Shown here in pieces: positions 1-5,969 of a stretch of DNA of 5,969 nt; position 1 is the first letter of the stretch; each line of letters opens with the position of its first letter. The position numbers and the translations under genes were made by a program. The notes under the pieces were generated by a model. That model was given only the letters and a program-made list of their open reading frames with translations. It made no database searches and was not told the origin of the DNA. Source of the DNA: Bacteroidota bacterium (lineage in GTDB: Bacteria > Bacteroidota > Bacteroidia > Bacteroidales > PUMT01); the NCBI GenBank assembly GCA_003556985.1, contig PWPZ01000044.1, positions 1 to 5,969 on the forward strand, given 5' to 3'.

Positions 1-2057
1 ATATCCTCATCAAACCAGATCCTTGCGCCACCCAGCGTAGACGCCCCCCTTTCCTTGAGCACAACCTTGTGAACAGAATGCCTGGTGAGGATATTTCCGA
101 TCGAATTTTTACCCTTAATTGCAAGCGAGCCGAAATCAAGCTCAAAAACCAGATTTTTAAGGCGTGGCTTTGGTTTCAGGTAAACCTTAACCACCTCGGC
201 CTCTCCATTTATATTGGCACTGAAATAAAGGATTCTGGAGTTCTTTGTTCCCTTCGTCATATTATATTCCCGGTCTCTGGTAATTGAACTGACGGGAGCA
301 CGTTTCATCATTGTGGTCCCGCTGAGTCCGTCCCGGTATATTATATTGTAGATCGTCCGCTTGTCATTCCTTTTAAATACCCCTATATGGATTATGTTCT
401 TACCCACAAACAGTTTTTCGGCAACCCTGGTTACAATGTAGGTTCCGTCCTGGCGGAAAGCTATGATATCATCAATGTCGGAACAGTCGCATACATACTC
501 GTCCTTTTTTAGCGCAGTCCCTGCAAAACCCTCATCACGGTTAACATAAAGCTTTTCATTTGCTACCGCCACCTTGGTGGCTTCAATAGTGTCGAAATTT
601 CGTATCTCCGTCTTTCTCTCCCTGCCCTGCCCGTATTTCTTCTTAATTTGCCTGAAATATTTGATGGCGAACGGTATCAGGTTATTCAGATGGTTCTTAA
701 CCTCTTCGATCTCCTGCTCCACTGATTTGATATGCCGGTCGGCCCTGAAGGCATCATATTTCGAGATCCTTTTTATCTTTATTTCAGTCAGCCGGATAAT
801 ATCATCTGTTGTTACCTCCCTTACAAGCATCGCCTTGAAAGGCTCAAGCTCCCTGTCTATGGTTTCCAGAACCGCCTCCCACGTTTCACAATCTTCTATG
901 CTGAGGTATATGCGGTTTTCTATAAAGATCTTCTCCAGAGATGACATGTGCCAGTCTTCACTCAGCTCCGACAACCGGATCTCAAGCTCCTGCCGCAGCA
1001 GGTCAACCGTGTTGGAAGTGCTTATTTTAAGCATTTCGGTCACTCCCAGGAACCTTGGTTTGTCATTCTCTATAACACATGCATTCGGAGAGATGGAAAC
1101 CTCGCAGTCGGTAAAAGCGTAAAGGGCATCAATAGTCCGGTCGGGCGATATTCCGGGGCCCAGATGGACCAGGATCTCAACCTTGTCGGAAGTGTTGTCG
1201 TCTATCTTCTTGATTTTGATTTTGCCCCTCTCATTGGCCTTCAAAATCGAATCTATAACCGTACCGGTAGTCTTGCCAAAGGGCATATCGTTAATTACCA
1301 GCGTCTTTTTATCCAGTTTTGTGATTCTTGACCTTACCCTGATTGCTCCGCCACGGATACCGTCGTTATAACGTGAGCAATCGGCCATACCACCACCCGG
1401 AAAGTCGGGAAACAATTCAAAATCCTTGCCCTGCAGGTGGGCGACAGAGGCGTCAAGCAATTCATTGAAGTTATGGGGCAGCACTTTCGAAGCCAGTCCC
1501 ACTGCTATCCCTTCGACCCCATGGGCCAGAAGCAGGGGAAATTTTACCGGAAGGGTCAGAGGCTCCTTGTTACGGCCGTCGTATGACAATATCCATTTAG
1601 TGGTTTTAGGGTTGAAGATCACCTCAAGGGCAAAGGGTGAAAGCCTTGCCTCAATGTAACGTGATGCCGCCGCACTATCACCTGTAAGGAGGTTTCCCCA
1701 GTTTCCCTGGGTGTCAATAAGCAGATCTTTCTGCCCGAGCTGCACAAGGGCATCCCCTATGGAGGCATCTCCGTGGGGATGGTACTGCATGGTATAGCCT
1801 ATTATGTTGGCAACCTTGTTGTAACGCCCGTCATCCAGCCTCTTCATGGCATGGAGAATTCGCCTGTGTACCGGCTTCAAACCGTCATCCAGATGCGGCA
1901 CGGCGCGCTCGAGTATAACATATGAAGCATAATCCAGAAACCAGTCCTTGTACATTCCGGATAGCTTGATGATCTTTGGAAAATCATTCTCACGTGATAC
2001 GCCGTCACCATTCCGGTCAATATTACCGTTATTTCCTTTAAATTCCTGTTCTCCCAT
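1..2057 (-). CDS. parC: DNA topoisomerase IV subunit A (ParC), 3'-truncated by window edge
   Basis: This is the DNA cleavage and rejoining subunit of topoisomerase IV, a cytoplasmic type IIA enzyme that works as ParC2ParE2 to unlink replicated chromosomes. From the ATG at 2057 the frame is open for 685 codons and leaves the left edge without a stop, so the C-terminus is missing. Visible motifs: the winged-helix entry GMYKDWFLDYASYVILERA (about 34-52), the DNA-gate signature YHPHGDASIGDALVQL (92-107), and the catalytic pair Arg133-Tyr134 in SAAASRYIEARL (128-139), with Tyr134 predicted to form the 5'-phosphotyrosyl link. The tower and coiled-coil region runs to about residue 475 and the start of the beta-pinwheel C-terminal domain from about 485. 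No GyrA-box (QRRGGKG-like) appears in the visible C-terminal part, which favours ParC over GyrA. The start lies 19 nt after the parE stop with no strong Shine-Dalgarno sequence, as is common in Bacteroidota, so it is probably co-transcribed with parE. Ala98 occupies the position of the quinolone-contact serine. Confidence 0.95.
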   Translation of the reverse strand, partial: MGEQEFKGNNGNIDRNGDGVSRENDFPKIIKLSGMYKDWFLDYASYVILERAVPHLDDGLKPVHRRILHAMKRLDDGRYNKVANIIGYTMQYHPHGDASIGDALVQLGQKDLLIDTQGNWGNLLTGDSAAASRYIEARLSPFALEVIFNPKTTKWILSYDGRNKEPLTLPVKFPLLLAHGVEGIAVGLASKVLPHNFNELLDASVAHLQGKDFELFPDFPGGGMADCSRYNDGIRGGAIRVRSRITKLDKKTLVINDMPFGKTTGTVIDSILKANERGKIKIKKIDDNTSDKVEILVHLGPGISPDRTIDALYAFTDCEVSISPNACVIENDKPRFLGVTEMLKISTSNTVDLLRQELEIRLSELSEDWHMSSLEKIFIENRIYLSIEDCETWEAVLETIDRELEPFKAMLVREVTTDDIIRLTEIKIKRISKYDAFRADRHIKSVEQEIEEVKNHLNNLIPFAIKYFRQIKKKYGQGRERKTEIRNFDTIEATKVAVANEKLYVNRDEGFAGTALKKDEYVCDCSDIDDIIAFRQDGTYIVTRVAEKLFVGKNIIHIGVFKRNDKRTIYNIIYRDGLSGTTMMKRAPVSSITRDREYNMTKGTKNSRILYFSANINGEAEVVKVYLKPKPRLKNLVFELDFGSLAIKGKNSIGNILTRHSVHKVVLKERGASTLGGARIWFDED

Positions 2058-2076
2058 TTATAGCCGCTTACTGATT

Positions 2077-3924
2077 TTAAACCTGATCAATCTCTACCAC
2101 ATCTTCATCCACCCGAAGATTTTCTATAATAAATTCCTGTCTTTCCGGACTGTTTTTGCCCATATAAAATGCAAGCATTTCTTCAACCATATCTTCCTTC
2201 TTGAGCTGCACAGGCTCCAGGCGCATATCCTTTCCTATAAAATGCCTGAACTCATCGGGCGATATCTCACCAAGCCCCTTGAACCTGGTTATCTCGGGCT
2301 TGCCTCCCAGCTTCTTCTTTGCCTGTTCCTTTTCAACTTCCGTATAGCAGTAAAAGGTTTTTTTCTTGTCGCGAACCCTGAAAAGAGGGGTCTGGAGAAT
2401 ATAAAGATGGCCGTTTCTTATAAGATCGGGAAAAAACTGCAGAAAGAAAGTAATCAGCAACAGCCTGATATGCATCCCGTCAACATCGGCATCGGTGGCT
2501 ATCACCACATTGTTGTACCTTAGCTCTTCAATGCCGTTTTCAATGTTGAGCGCCGACTGGAGCAGGTTGAACTCCTCATTCTCGTAGACTATCTTTTTGG
2601 TAAGGCTGTAAGTGTTTAAAGGCTTTCCCTTCAGGCTGAAAACCGCCTGGGTGTTAACATCACGTGACTTGGTAATGGAGCCGCTTGCTGAATCACCTTC
2701 GGTAATAAAAAGGGTGGTTTCCAGCCGTCTCTCATCATTGGTATTCCAGTGTGCCCGGCAGTCCCTTAGCTTCTTGTTATGAAGATTTGCCTTTTTGGCC
2801 CTTTCCCGTGCCAGCTTTTTGATGCCGGAAATCGCCTTTCTCTCCTTTTCCGACTCGATAATTTTATTTAACAGTATCTCAGCGGTATCAGGATGCTTAT
2901 GCAGATAATTATCCAGCTCGTTACGAAGGAAATCCATTATGAAATTGCGCACCGAAGGGCCTTCCGGCCCCACCTCCCTGCTTCCCAGCTTGGTCTTGGT
3001 TTGCGATTCGAATACAGGCTCTTCCACCTTTATACTTACCGCAGCAATAACCGAGGCCCTTATATCGGAAGCATCAAAATCCTTTTTGTAAAAATCGCGT
3101 ATAACCTTTACCAGCGACTCCTTGAAGGCAATAAGATGTGTGCCGCCCTGACTGGTATTCTGTCCGTTAACAAAGCTGTAATACTCTTCCCCGTATTGTT
3201 TCCCGTGAGTAATAGCTACTTCAATGTCAGTTCCTTTAAGGTGTATACTCGGATATAATCCCGGGGAGCTCATATTCTCCTCCAGAAGATCTAGCAGGCC
3301 GTTTTTCGAATTAAAACGCTGTCCGTTATAGATAATCGTCAGGCCGGTATTAAGGTAAACATAATTCCTGAACATACGCTCCAGGTATTCCGGAATGAAC
3401 CGGAACTTGCCAAATATTTCATTATCGGGCGTAAATACTACCCTGGTACCGTTTTTCTGCCCGTTAAATGACAGCTCCTTCTCATCCAGCAGTTCTCCAC
3501 GGGCAAACTCGGCAAGCCTGCCTTCCTGATCGCGGAACGACTCTATCATAAAACTTGACGAAAGGGCGTTTACCGCCTTTATCCCTACCCCGTTAAGTCC
3601 GACCGATTTTTTGAAGACCCGTGAGTCATATTTCGCTCCGGTATTCATTTTTGAGGCCACATCAACCAGCTTGCCAAGGGGTACCCCTCTCCCGTAATCC
3701 CTTATTGTGACAATCTTTTCATTAATATCCACCTCTATGTTCCTGCCGAACCCCATCATGTATTCGTCAACCGAATTATCGAACACCTCCTTGATTAGCA
3801 GGTATATCCCGTCATCAAGTGAGGAGCCGTCACCCAGCTTGCCTATATACATACCTGGTCTTTTCCTGATATGCTCCTTCCAGTCAAGCGTACGAATGGT
3901 GTCTTCCGAATATGCTGTAGTCAT
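2077..3924 (-). CDS. parE: DNA topoisomerase IV subunit B (ParE), ATPase subunit
   Basis: This is the ATP-binding subunit of topoisomerase IV. It dimerises on ATP to capture a second DNA duplex and supplies the metal-binding TOPRIM domain that assists ParC Tyr in cleavage. The 615-aa protein is complete, within the usual ParE range and clearly shorter than proteobacterial GyrB. Domains in order: GHKL ATPase with N-box EVFDNSVDE (46-54; Glu46 the likely general base, Asn50 for Mg-ATP), DYGRGVP (76-82) and the lid GLNGVGIKAVNALS (109-122); transducer with the QTK loop (308-310); TOPRIM with ITEGDSASG (407-415, Glu409) and the DADVD metal cluster (478-482); then the C-terminal RFKGLGEISPDE (547-558). 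The stretch ITKSRDVNTQAVFSLKGKP (416-434) is the wording I associate with Bacteroidota ParE. The ATG at 3924 is the first start after an in-frame TAA at 3931-3933 and carries an AAGGAG immediately upstream. A GyrB paralogue is the only alternative; the adjacent parC argues against it. Confidence 0.96.
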   Translation of the reverse strand: MTTAYSEDTIRTLDWKEHIRKRPGMYIGKLGDGSSLDDGIYLLIKEVFDNSVDEYMMGFGRNIEVDINEKIVTIRDYGRGVPLGKLVDVASKMNTGAKYDSRVFKKSVGLNGVGIKAVNALSSSFMIESFRDQEGRLAEFARGELLDEKELSFNGQKNGTRVVFTPDNEIFGKFRFIPEYLERMFRNYVYLNTGLTIIYNGQRFNSKNGLLDLLEENMSSPGLYPSIHLKGTDIEVAITHGKQYGEEYYSFVNGQNTSQGGTHLIAFKESLVKVIRDFYKKDFDASDIRASVIAAVSIKVEEPVFESQTKTKLGSREVGPEGPSVRNFIMDFLRNELDNYLHKHPDTAEILLNKIIESEKERKAISGIKKLARERAKKANLHNKKLRDCRAHWNTNDERRLETTLFITEGDSASGSITKSRDVNTQAVFSLKGKPLNTYSLTKKIVYENEEFNLLQSALNIENGIEELRYNNVVIATDADVDGMHIRLLLITFFLQFFPDLIRNGHLYILQTPLFRVRDKKKTFYCYTEVEKEQAKKKLGGKPEITRFKGLGEISPDEFRHFIGKDMRLEPVQLKKEDMVEEMLAFYMGKNSPERQEFIIENLRVDEDVVEIDQV

Positions 3925-3926
3925 TA

Positions 3927-3932
3927 CTCCTT
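3927..3932 (-). promoter_or_regulatory. Shine-Dalgarno sequence of parE, unusually close to the start
   Basis: On the minus strand the sequence reads AAGGAG-TA-ATG. The purine core is a perfect anti-16S match, but it sits only 2 nt from the ATG, closer than the usual 5-9 nt. An in-frame TAA just upstream and the conserved ParE N-terminus (RTLDWKEHIRKRPGMYIG) rule out another start, so the spacing is real. Bacteroidota often initiate with little help from Shine-Dalgarno pairing, so its functional weight is uncertain. Confidence 0.55.
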
Positions 3933-3941
3933 AAATTTTTG

Positions 3942-3973
3942 CAAATATAATTAAAAGTAGCCCCCGAAAACAA
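3942..3973 (-). promoter_or_regulatory. Candidate Bacteroidota-type promoter for parE-parC
   Basis: On the minus strand the sequence TATATTTG (3949 down to 3942) matches the Bacteroidota -7 consensus TAnnTTTG exactly. A TTG at 3973-3971, 21 nt upstream, is an acceptable but partial match to the -33 TTTG element. Initiation a few bases downstream of 3942 would give a 5' leader of only about 10-14 nt, just enough to include AAGGAG. This placement explains how parE and parC could be expressed independently of the upstream MutS-like gene. It is a motif match only; there is no start-site evidence. Confidence 0.55.
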
Positions 3974-3980
3974 TTTGTTT

Positions 3981-3999
3981 ATCAACAAGGAATCAACAA
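3981..3999 (-). repeat. Tandem TTGTTGAT direct repeat upstream of the parE promoter
   Basis: On the minus strand the octamer TTGTTGAT occurs twice (3999-3992 and 3988-3981) with a TCC spacer, so the copies are 11 bp apart, about one helical turn. The pair ends 7 bp upstream of the candidate -33 element, a place where an activator could bind next to RNA polymerase. The repeat is visible directly; a regulatory role is inference. It could also be chance similarity in a short AT-rich stretch. Confidence 0.35.
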
Positions 4000-4059
4000 C
4001 CCCCGGCCGGGTAAAGGGGTACGGTATAATTGCTGCAGGATTGGTTTTTTTAAATCAGG

Positions 4060-4074
4060 CCTCTTTTCGAGAGG
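4060..4074. other. Short perfect hairpin in the intergenic region
   Basis: The plus-strand sequence CCTCT-TTTCG-AGAGG can form a 5-bp stem with a 5-nt loop. In the transcript of the MutS-like gene (minus strand) the stem is flanked by two direct copies of CCTGA and followed by an A-rich rather than a U-rich run, so it is not a canonical intrinsic terminator. It might still mark the 3' end of that transcript or act as an RNA-stability element. No better terminator is visible between 3974 and 4242. Confidence 0.25.
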
Positions 4075-4242
4075 TTCAGGCGTGAAAACAGGTCGCCGCC
4101 TTCCGGCTTTGGACCGGATTTTCATCTGCAGTTCCTGCAAATGGTTACCGCCATCGGCCGGAAAAAGATTATCGGCTCGGTTTACAGGGCCGGAGATAAC
4201 GGTTTCAGACCATTTAAGGAATTACGGATAAGCTTTGAATTC

Positions 4243-5969
4243 TCAGTCTCCGGATTTAAGCTTTTCAAGACTCTGCTCCGAGAGAAGCCCCATTTGCCTC
4301 ATGAGCAGCAGGGCATTCATCTTCCTTGTTACTCCATCCCTGAGCTGGTAGTCGAAAAAGATCCTGTCTCCCTCGATCCCGATCTCAAAACATTTGTTAG
4401 TGACCTGTTCCGGATACTTTTTTTCAAGAGAGGTCAGGGAAAGATCATGTGTGGCAATGATCCCGGTGGCTTTCATAGCGATCATCCGTTCCATGATGGC
4501 CATTGATCCTTTTTGCTTGTCGGACGAGTTCGTTCCCTTAAGTATCTCATCGAGGATAACAAATACAGGTTTGTCATGGGCAATTTTTTCAATTAGATGT
4601 TTAAGTCTTTTCAGTTCCGCATAGAAATAGGATTCATGTTTGGTTAAAGAATCGCTGGTCCTCATGCTTGAGTAAACCTCCATGACCATGAACCGGAAGG
4701 ATTGAGCACATACCGGTGCCCCTGCCATTGCCAGTATCATAGCTACTCCTGCTGTTCTCAGAAATGTGCTTTTACCTGCCATATTTGCCCCGGTAATTAT
4801 GATAAACCTTCCGTTATCATCAATTGAAAAGTCATTGCAAACTCTTTCTTCTCCGGCTATAAGAGGATGCCCAAGGCTGTCTGCATTTATTACGGGCCCC
4901 TCTTTCAGGGGCCGGGGGAAAATATACCCGGGATTATTGAAAGAGAACACAGCAAAGCTGATAAAAGCATCCATGCGGGCAACAGAATCCAGCCATACCG
5001 GCAGCTGTTTACGGTGCTTGCGGTTCCAGCGTTCAAGAAAAAGAACACAGTTCAGGTCCCATAAAAATAACCCGTTAAGCAATAATGCGGCTATCATATT
5101 AAGCCTGTTGTCAAAGGCTGAAACAATGCCCGCCAGTTTTTTTATATGACCTGAAGGATAGGTTCGTTCGGTTACCAGGTGGCGCAGGAGAGATTTCAGA
5201 AGCGGGGATTCGAAATTGGCCTGCTGTATAATATAAAGCAGCTTGCCGTACTTTTTCAGGGTTTCCAGTCTGCTGGTAACCATTCCGTGAATTTCATTTA
5301 TCCGTTTCAGCAAAGCCCCTGTTATTCCCAGCTGAAGCAGGAACAACAGGGCAAACGCAAAAAAGGGCAGCACACCGGCTACCACAAGGGCCAGGATAAG
5401 CAGGGTTATTGCAGGCAAAACCCTGGAAGCAATCAACAACAAAGAATTTTTGGTGAACTGTGAGGGAGAGTTTACATAGTTTTGCAGATGCAACCTGTCG
5501 GCTGGCTGTTCTTTGAACATCATACCGGTTGCCATGTACTTCTGACACCAGTCAATGCGGGAAGACAACTCCCGGAATGTCTTTTGTTTTTTCAGGATGA
5601 TGTCCGGACCGTTACCGGGAATGAGCAGCATTTTGGAAAGCTGTTCCTTTCCGCCAAGGGTGCAGCAGCGGTTAATATACTGGAAAACTGAGCCCGGTCC
5701 GAATATGTCAAGATCAAGAGAATACTGGTGATCAGGATCAATAAATTCACCCCCGTCATCAAATGAACCGAAGTTCCCCCTCAGAGCCTGAATTTCATTC
5801 ATATTGATATCGAGCAGGGAAGTGATATACCTCCTCCTGCTTTCCAGCCTGGCCGATTTTTTAACCAGCAGCAAAAATCCCGCCAGCAGAACCAGAAAAA
5901 CAAGTAATGCCGGAAACAGGCCCCGCCCAGCAAAGGCAAGAGGCACAAAAATCATAAGGACAAACACAA
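4243..5969 (-). CDS. MutS-family ATPase with predicted membrane segments, 5'-truncated by window edge
   Basis: This is a MutS-related P-loop ATPase of unknown role. Counting from the codon at 5967, 574 residues are visible to the TGA at 4243-4245. That first codon is GTG, is only 2 nt from the edge, and falls at or inside a hydrophobic segment, so the true start probably lies outside the window. The N-terminal part has hydrophobic stretches at about 1-13 and 18-35, a strong pair at about 175-197 and 199-220, and a weaker one at about 290-312, suggesting membrane anchoring. The region between them resembles the MutS core/lever domain. The C-terminal MutS V ATPase is intact: GHPLI (366-370), Walker A GANMAGKST (393-401), the SSMRTSDSLTKHESYF segment (433-448), Walker B VFVILDE (468-474; Asp473, Glu474) and ATHDLSL (505-511). 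The visible part has no mismatch-recognition domain with the Phe-x-Glu motif and no C-terminal Smr domain, so it is neither canonical MutS nor MutS2. Automatic annotation often labels such proteins 'mismatch repair protein MutS', which overstates what is known. It probably belongs to a separate transcript from parE. Confidence 0.88.
   Translation of the reverse strand, partial: VFVLMIFVPLAFAGRGLFPALLVFLVLLAGFLLLVKKSARLESRRRYITSLLDINMNEIQALRGNFGSFDDGGEFIDPDHQYSLDLDIFGPGSVFQYINRCCTLGGKEQLSKMLLIPGNGPDIILKKQKTFRELSSRIDWCQKYMATGMMFKEQPADRLHLQNYVNSPSQFTKNSLLLIASRVLPAITLLILALVVAGVLPFFAFALLFLLQLGITGALLKRINEIHGMVTSRLETLKKYGKLLYIIQQANFESPLLKSLLRHLVTERTYPSGHIKKLAGIVSAFDNRLNMIAALLLNGLFLWDLNCVLFLERWNRKHRKQLPVWLDSVARMDAFISFAVFSFNNPGYIFPRPLKEGPVINADSLGHPLIAGEERVCNDFSIDDNGRFIIITGANMAGKSTFLRTAGVAMILAMAGAPVCAQSFRFMVMEVYSSMRTSDSLTKHESYFYAELKRLKHLIEKIAHDKPVFVILDEILKGTNSSDKQKGSMAIMERMIAMKATGIIATHDLSLTSLEKKYPEQVTNKCFEIGIEGDRIFFDYQLRDGVTRKMNALLLMRQMGLLSEQSLEKLKSGD

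Larger units (their letters stand above)
3925..4242. other. Intergenic region between the MutS-like gene and parE
   Basis: This 318-nt stretch separates two co-directional minus-strand genes. Its parE-proximal end holds the ribosome binding site, the candidate promoter and the TTGTTGAT pair. Further away it contains a 10-bp perfect palindrome CCCGGCCGGG (4002-4011), a seven-base T run on the plus strand (4045-4051), the CCTCT hairpin, and an inverted repeat TCCGG/CCGGA (4102-4106 and 4114-4118). I see no tRNA, no recognisable riboswitch and no gene with family features. The only open frame of note on the minus strand is a 47-codon ATG frame (4125 to 3982) inside a stop-free run of 79 codons (4221 to 3985). 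Its Arg/Pro-rich product resembles nothing I know. Confidence 0.6.

Noticed and set aside
574..1122. Plus-strand open frame of 182 codons
   Set aside because: It lies wholly antisense to parC, whose motifs and unbroken 685-codon frame are clear. The product is Ser/Ile-rich and unlike any family, as expected of a complementary-strand shadow.
1948..2523. Plus-strand open frame of 191 codons spanning the parE-parC junction
   Set aside because: It is antisense to the conserved C-terminus of ParE and the N-terminus of ParC. No plausible promoter or family feature is seen.
2077..3924. Gyrase subunit B instead of ParE
   Set aside because: The partner gene lacks a visible GyrA-box, the TOPRIM wording matches Bacteroidota topoisomerase IV, and the tight pairing with parC favours ParE.
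3979..3987. DnaA-box-like TTATCAACA on the plus strand
   Set aside because: It has one mismatch to the TTATCCACA consensus, is a single copy, and overlaps the TTGTTGAT repeat. There is no cluster of boxes or AT-rich unwinding region to suggest an origin.
4002..4011. CCCGGCCGGG palindrome as a terminator
   Set aside because: It is a 10-bp perfect palindrome with no loop and no T run on either side, so it cannot form a normal terminator hairpin. It is probably chance in GC-rich sequence.
4141..4506. Plus-strand open frame starting in the intergenic region
   Set aside because: Most of it is antisense to the MutS ATPase domain C-terminus, and the product shows no recognisable motif.
4243..5969. 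Canonical mismatch-repair mutS or mutS2
   Set aside because: No mismatch-binding domain with a Phe-x-Glu motif is visible, several hydrophobic segments are present, and no Smr domain follows the ATPase. Only the ATPase and core are shared.
1..5969. CRISPR array, insertion sequence, tRNA or other mobile or defence system
   Set aside because: No spaced repeats, terminal inverted repeats, transposase motifs or cloverleaf-like sequence were seen. Almost all of the window is taken up by three core-type genes.

Overview
The window carries three protein genes, all on the minus strand, so transcription runs from high to low coordinates. The order in that direction is a membrane-associated MutS-family ATPase (5' end outside the window), then parE (topoisomerase IV subunit B, complete), then parC (topoisomerase IV subunit A, 3' end outside the window). 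The sequence suggests a member of the Bacteroidota, probably Bacteroidales/Marinilabiliales-like. Three things point there: ParE and ParC wording typical of that phylum (for example the ParE stretch ITKSRDVNTQAVFSLKGKP and the ParC stretch HPHGDASIGDALVQLGQK), a TAnnTTTG-type -7 promoter element in front of parE, and the MutS-like membrane ATPase, a type often seen in this phylum. Base composition looks to be in the mid-40s % GC by eye. This assignment rests on recognition, not a database search.

Layout from low to high coordinates: 1-2057 is parC (685 codons visible, open at the left edge). 2058-2076 is a 19-nt spacer. 2077-3924 is parE (615 aa). 3925-4242 is a 318-nt intergenic region holding the parE ribosome binding site, a candidate Bacteroidota-type promoter, a tandem TTGTTGAT repeat and a short hairpin, but no convincing gene. 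4243-5969 is the MutS-like gene, open at the right edge.

ParE and ParC together form the ParE2-ParC2 heterotetramer of topoisomerase IV, which decatenates daughter chromosomes and relaxes supercoils. Their 19-nt spacing implies one transcript and coupled supply of the two subunits. The MutS-like protein keeps the C-terminal P-loop ATPase of mismatch-repair MutS but shows predicted membrane segments and no mismatch-reading domain in the visible part. Its job is unknown, and it is separated from parE by a probable promoter, so it need not share a function with topoisomerase IV.

I found no RNA genes, mobile elements, CRISPR arrays or clearly novel multi-gene system. This is mostly ordinary core-genome sequence. 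The points worth a second look are the MutS-like membrane ATPase, the quinolone-pocket residue of ParC, and the small structures in the parE upstream region.
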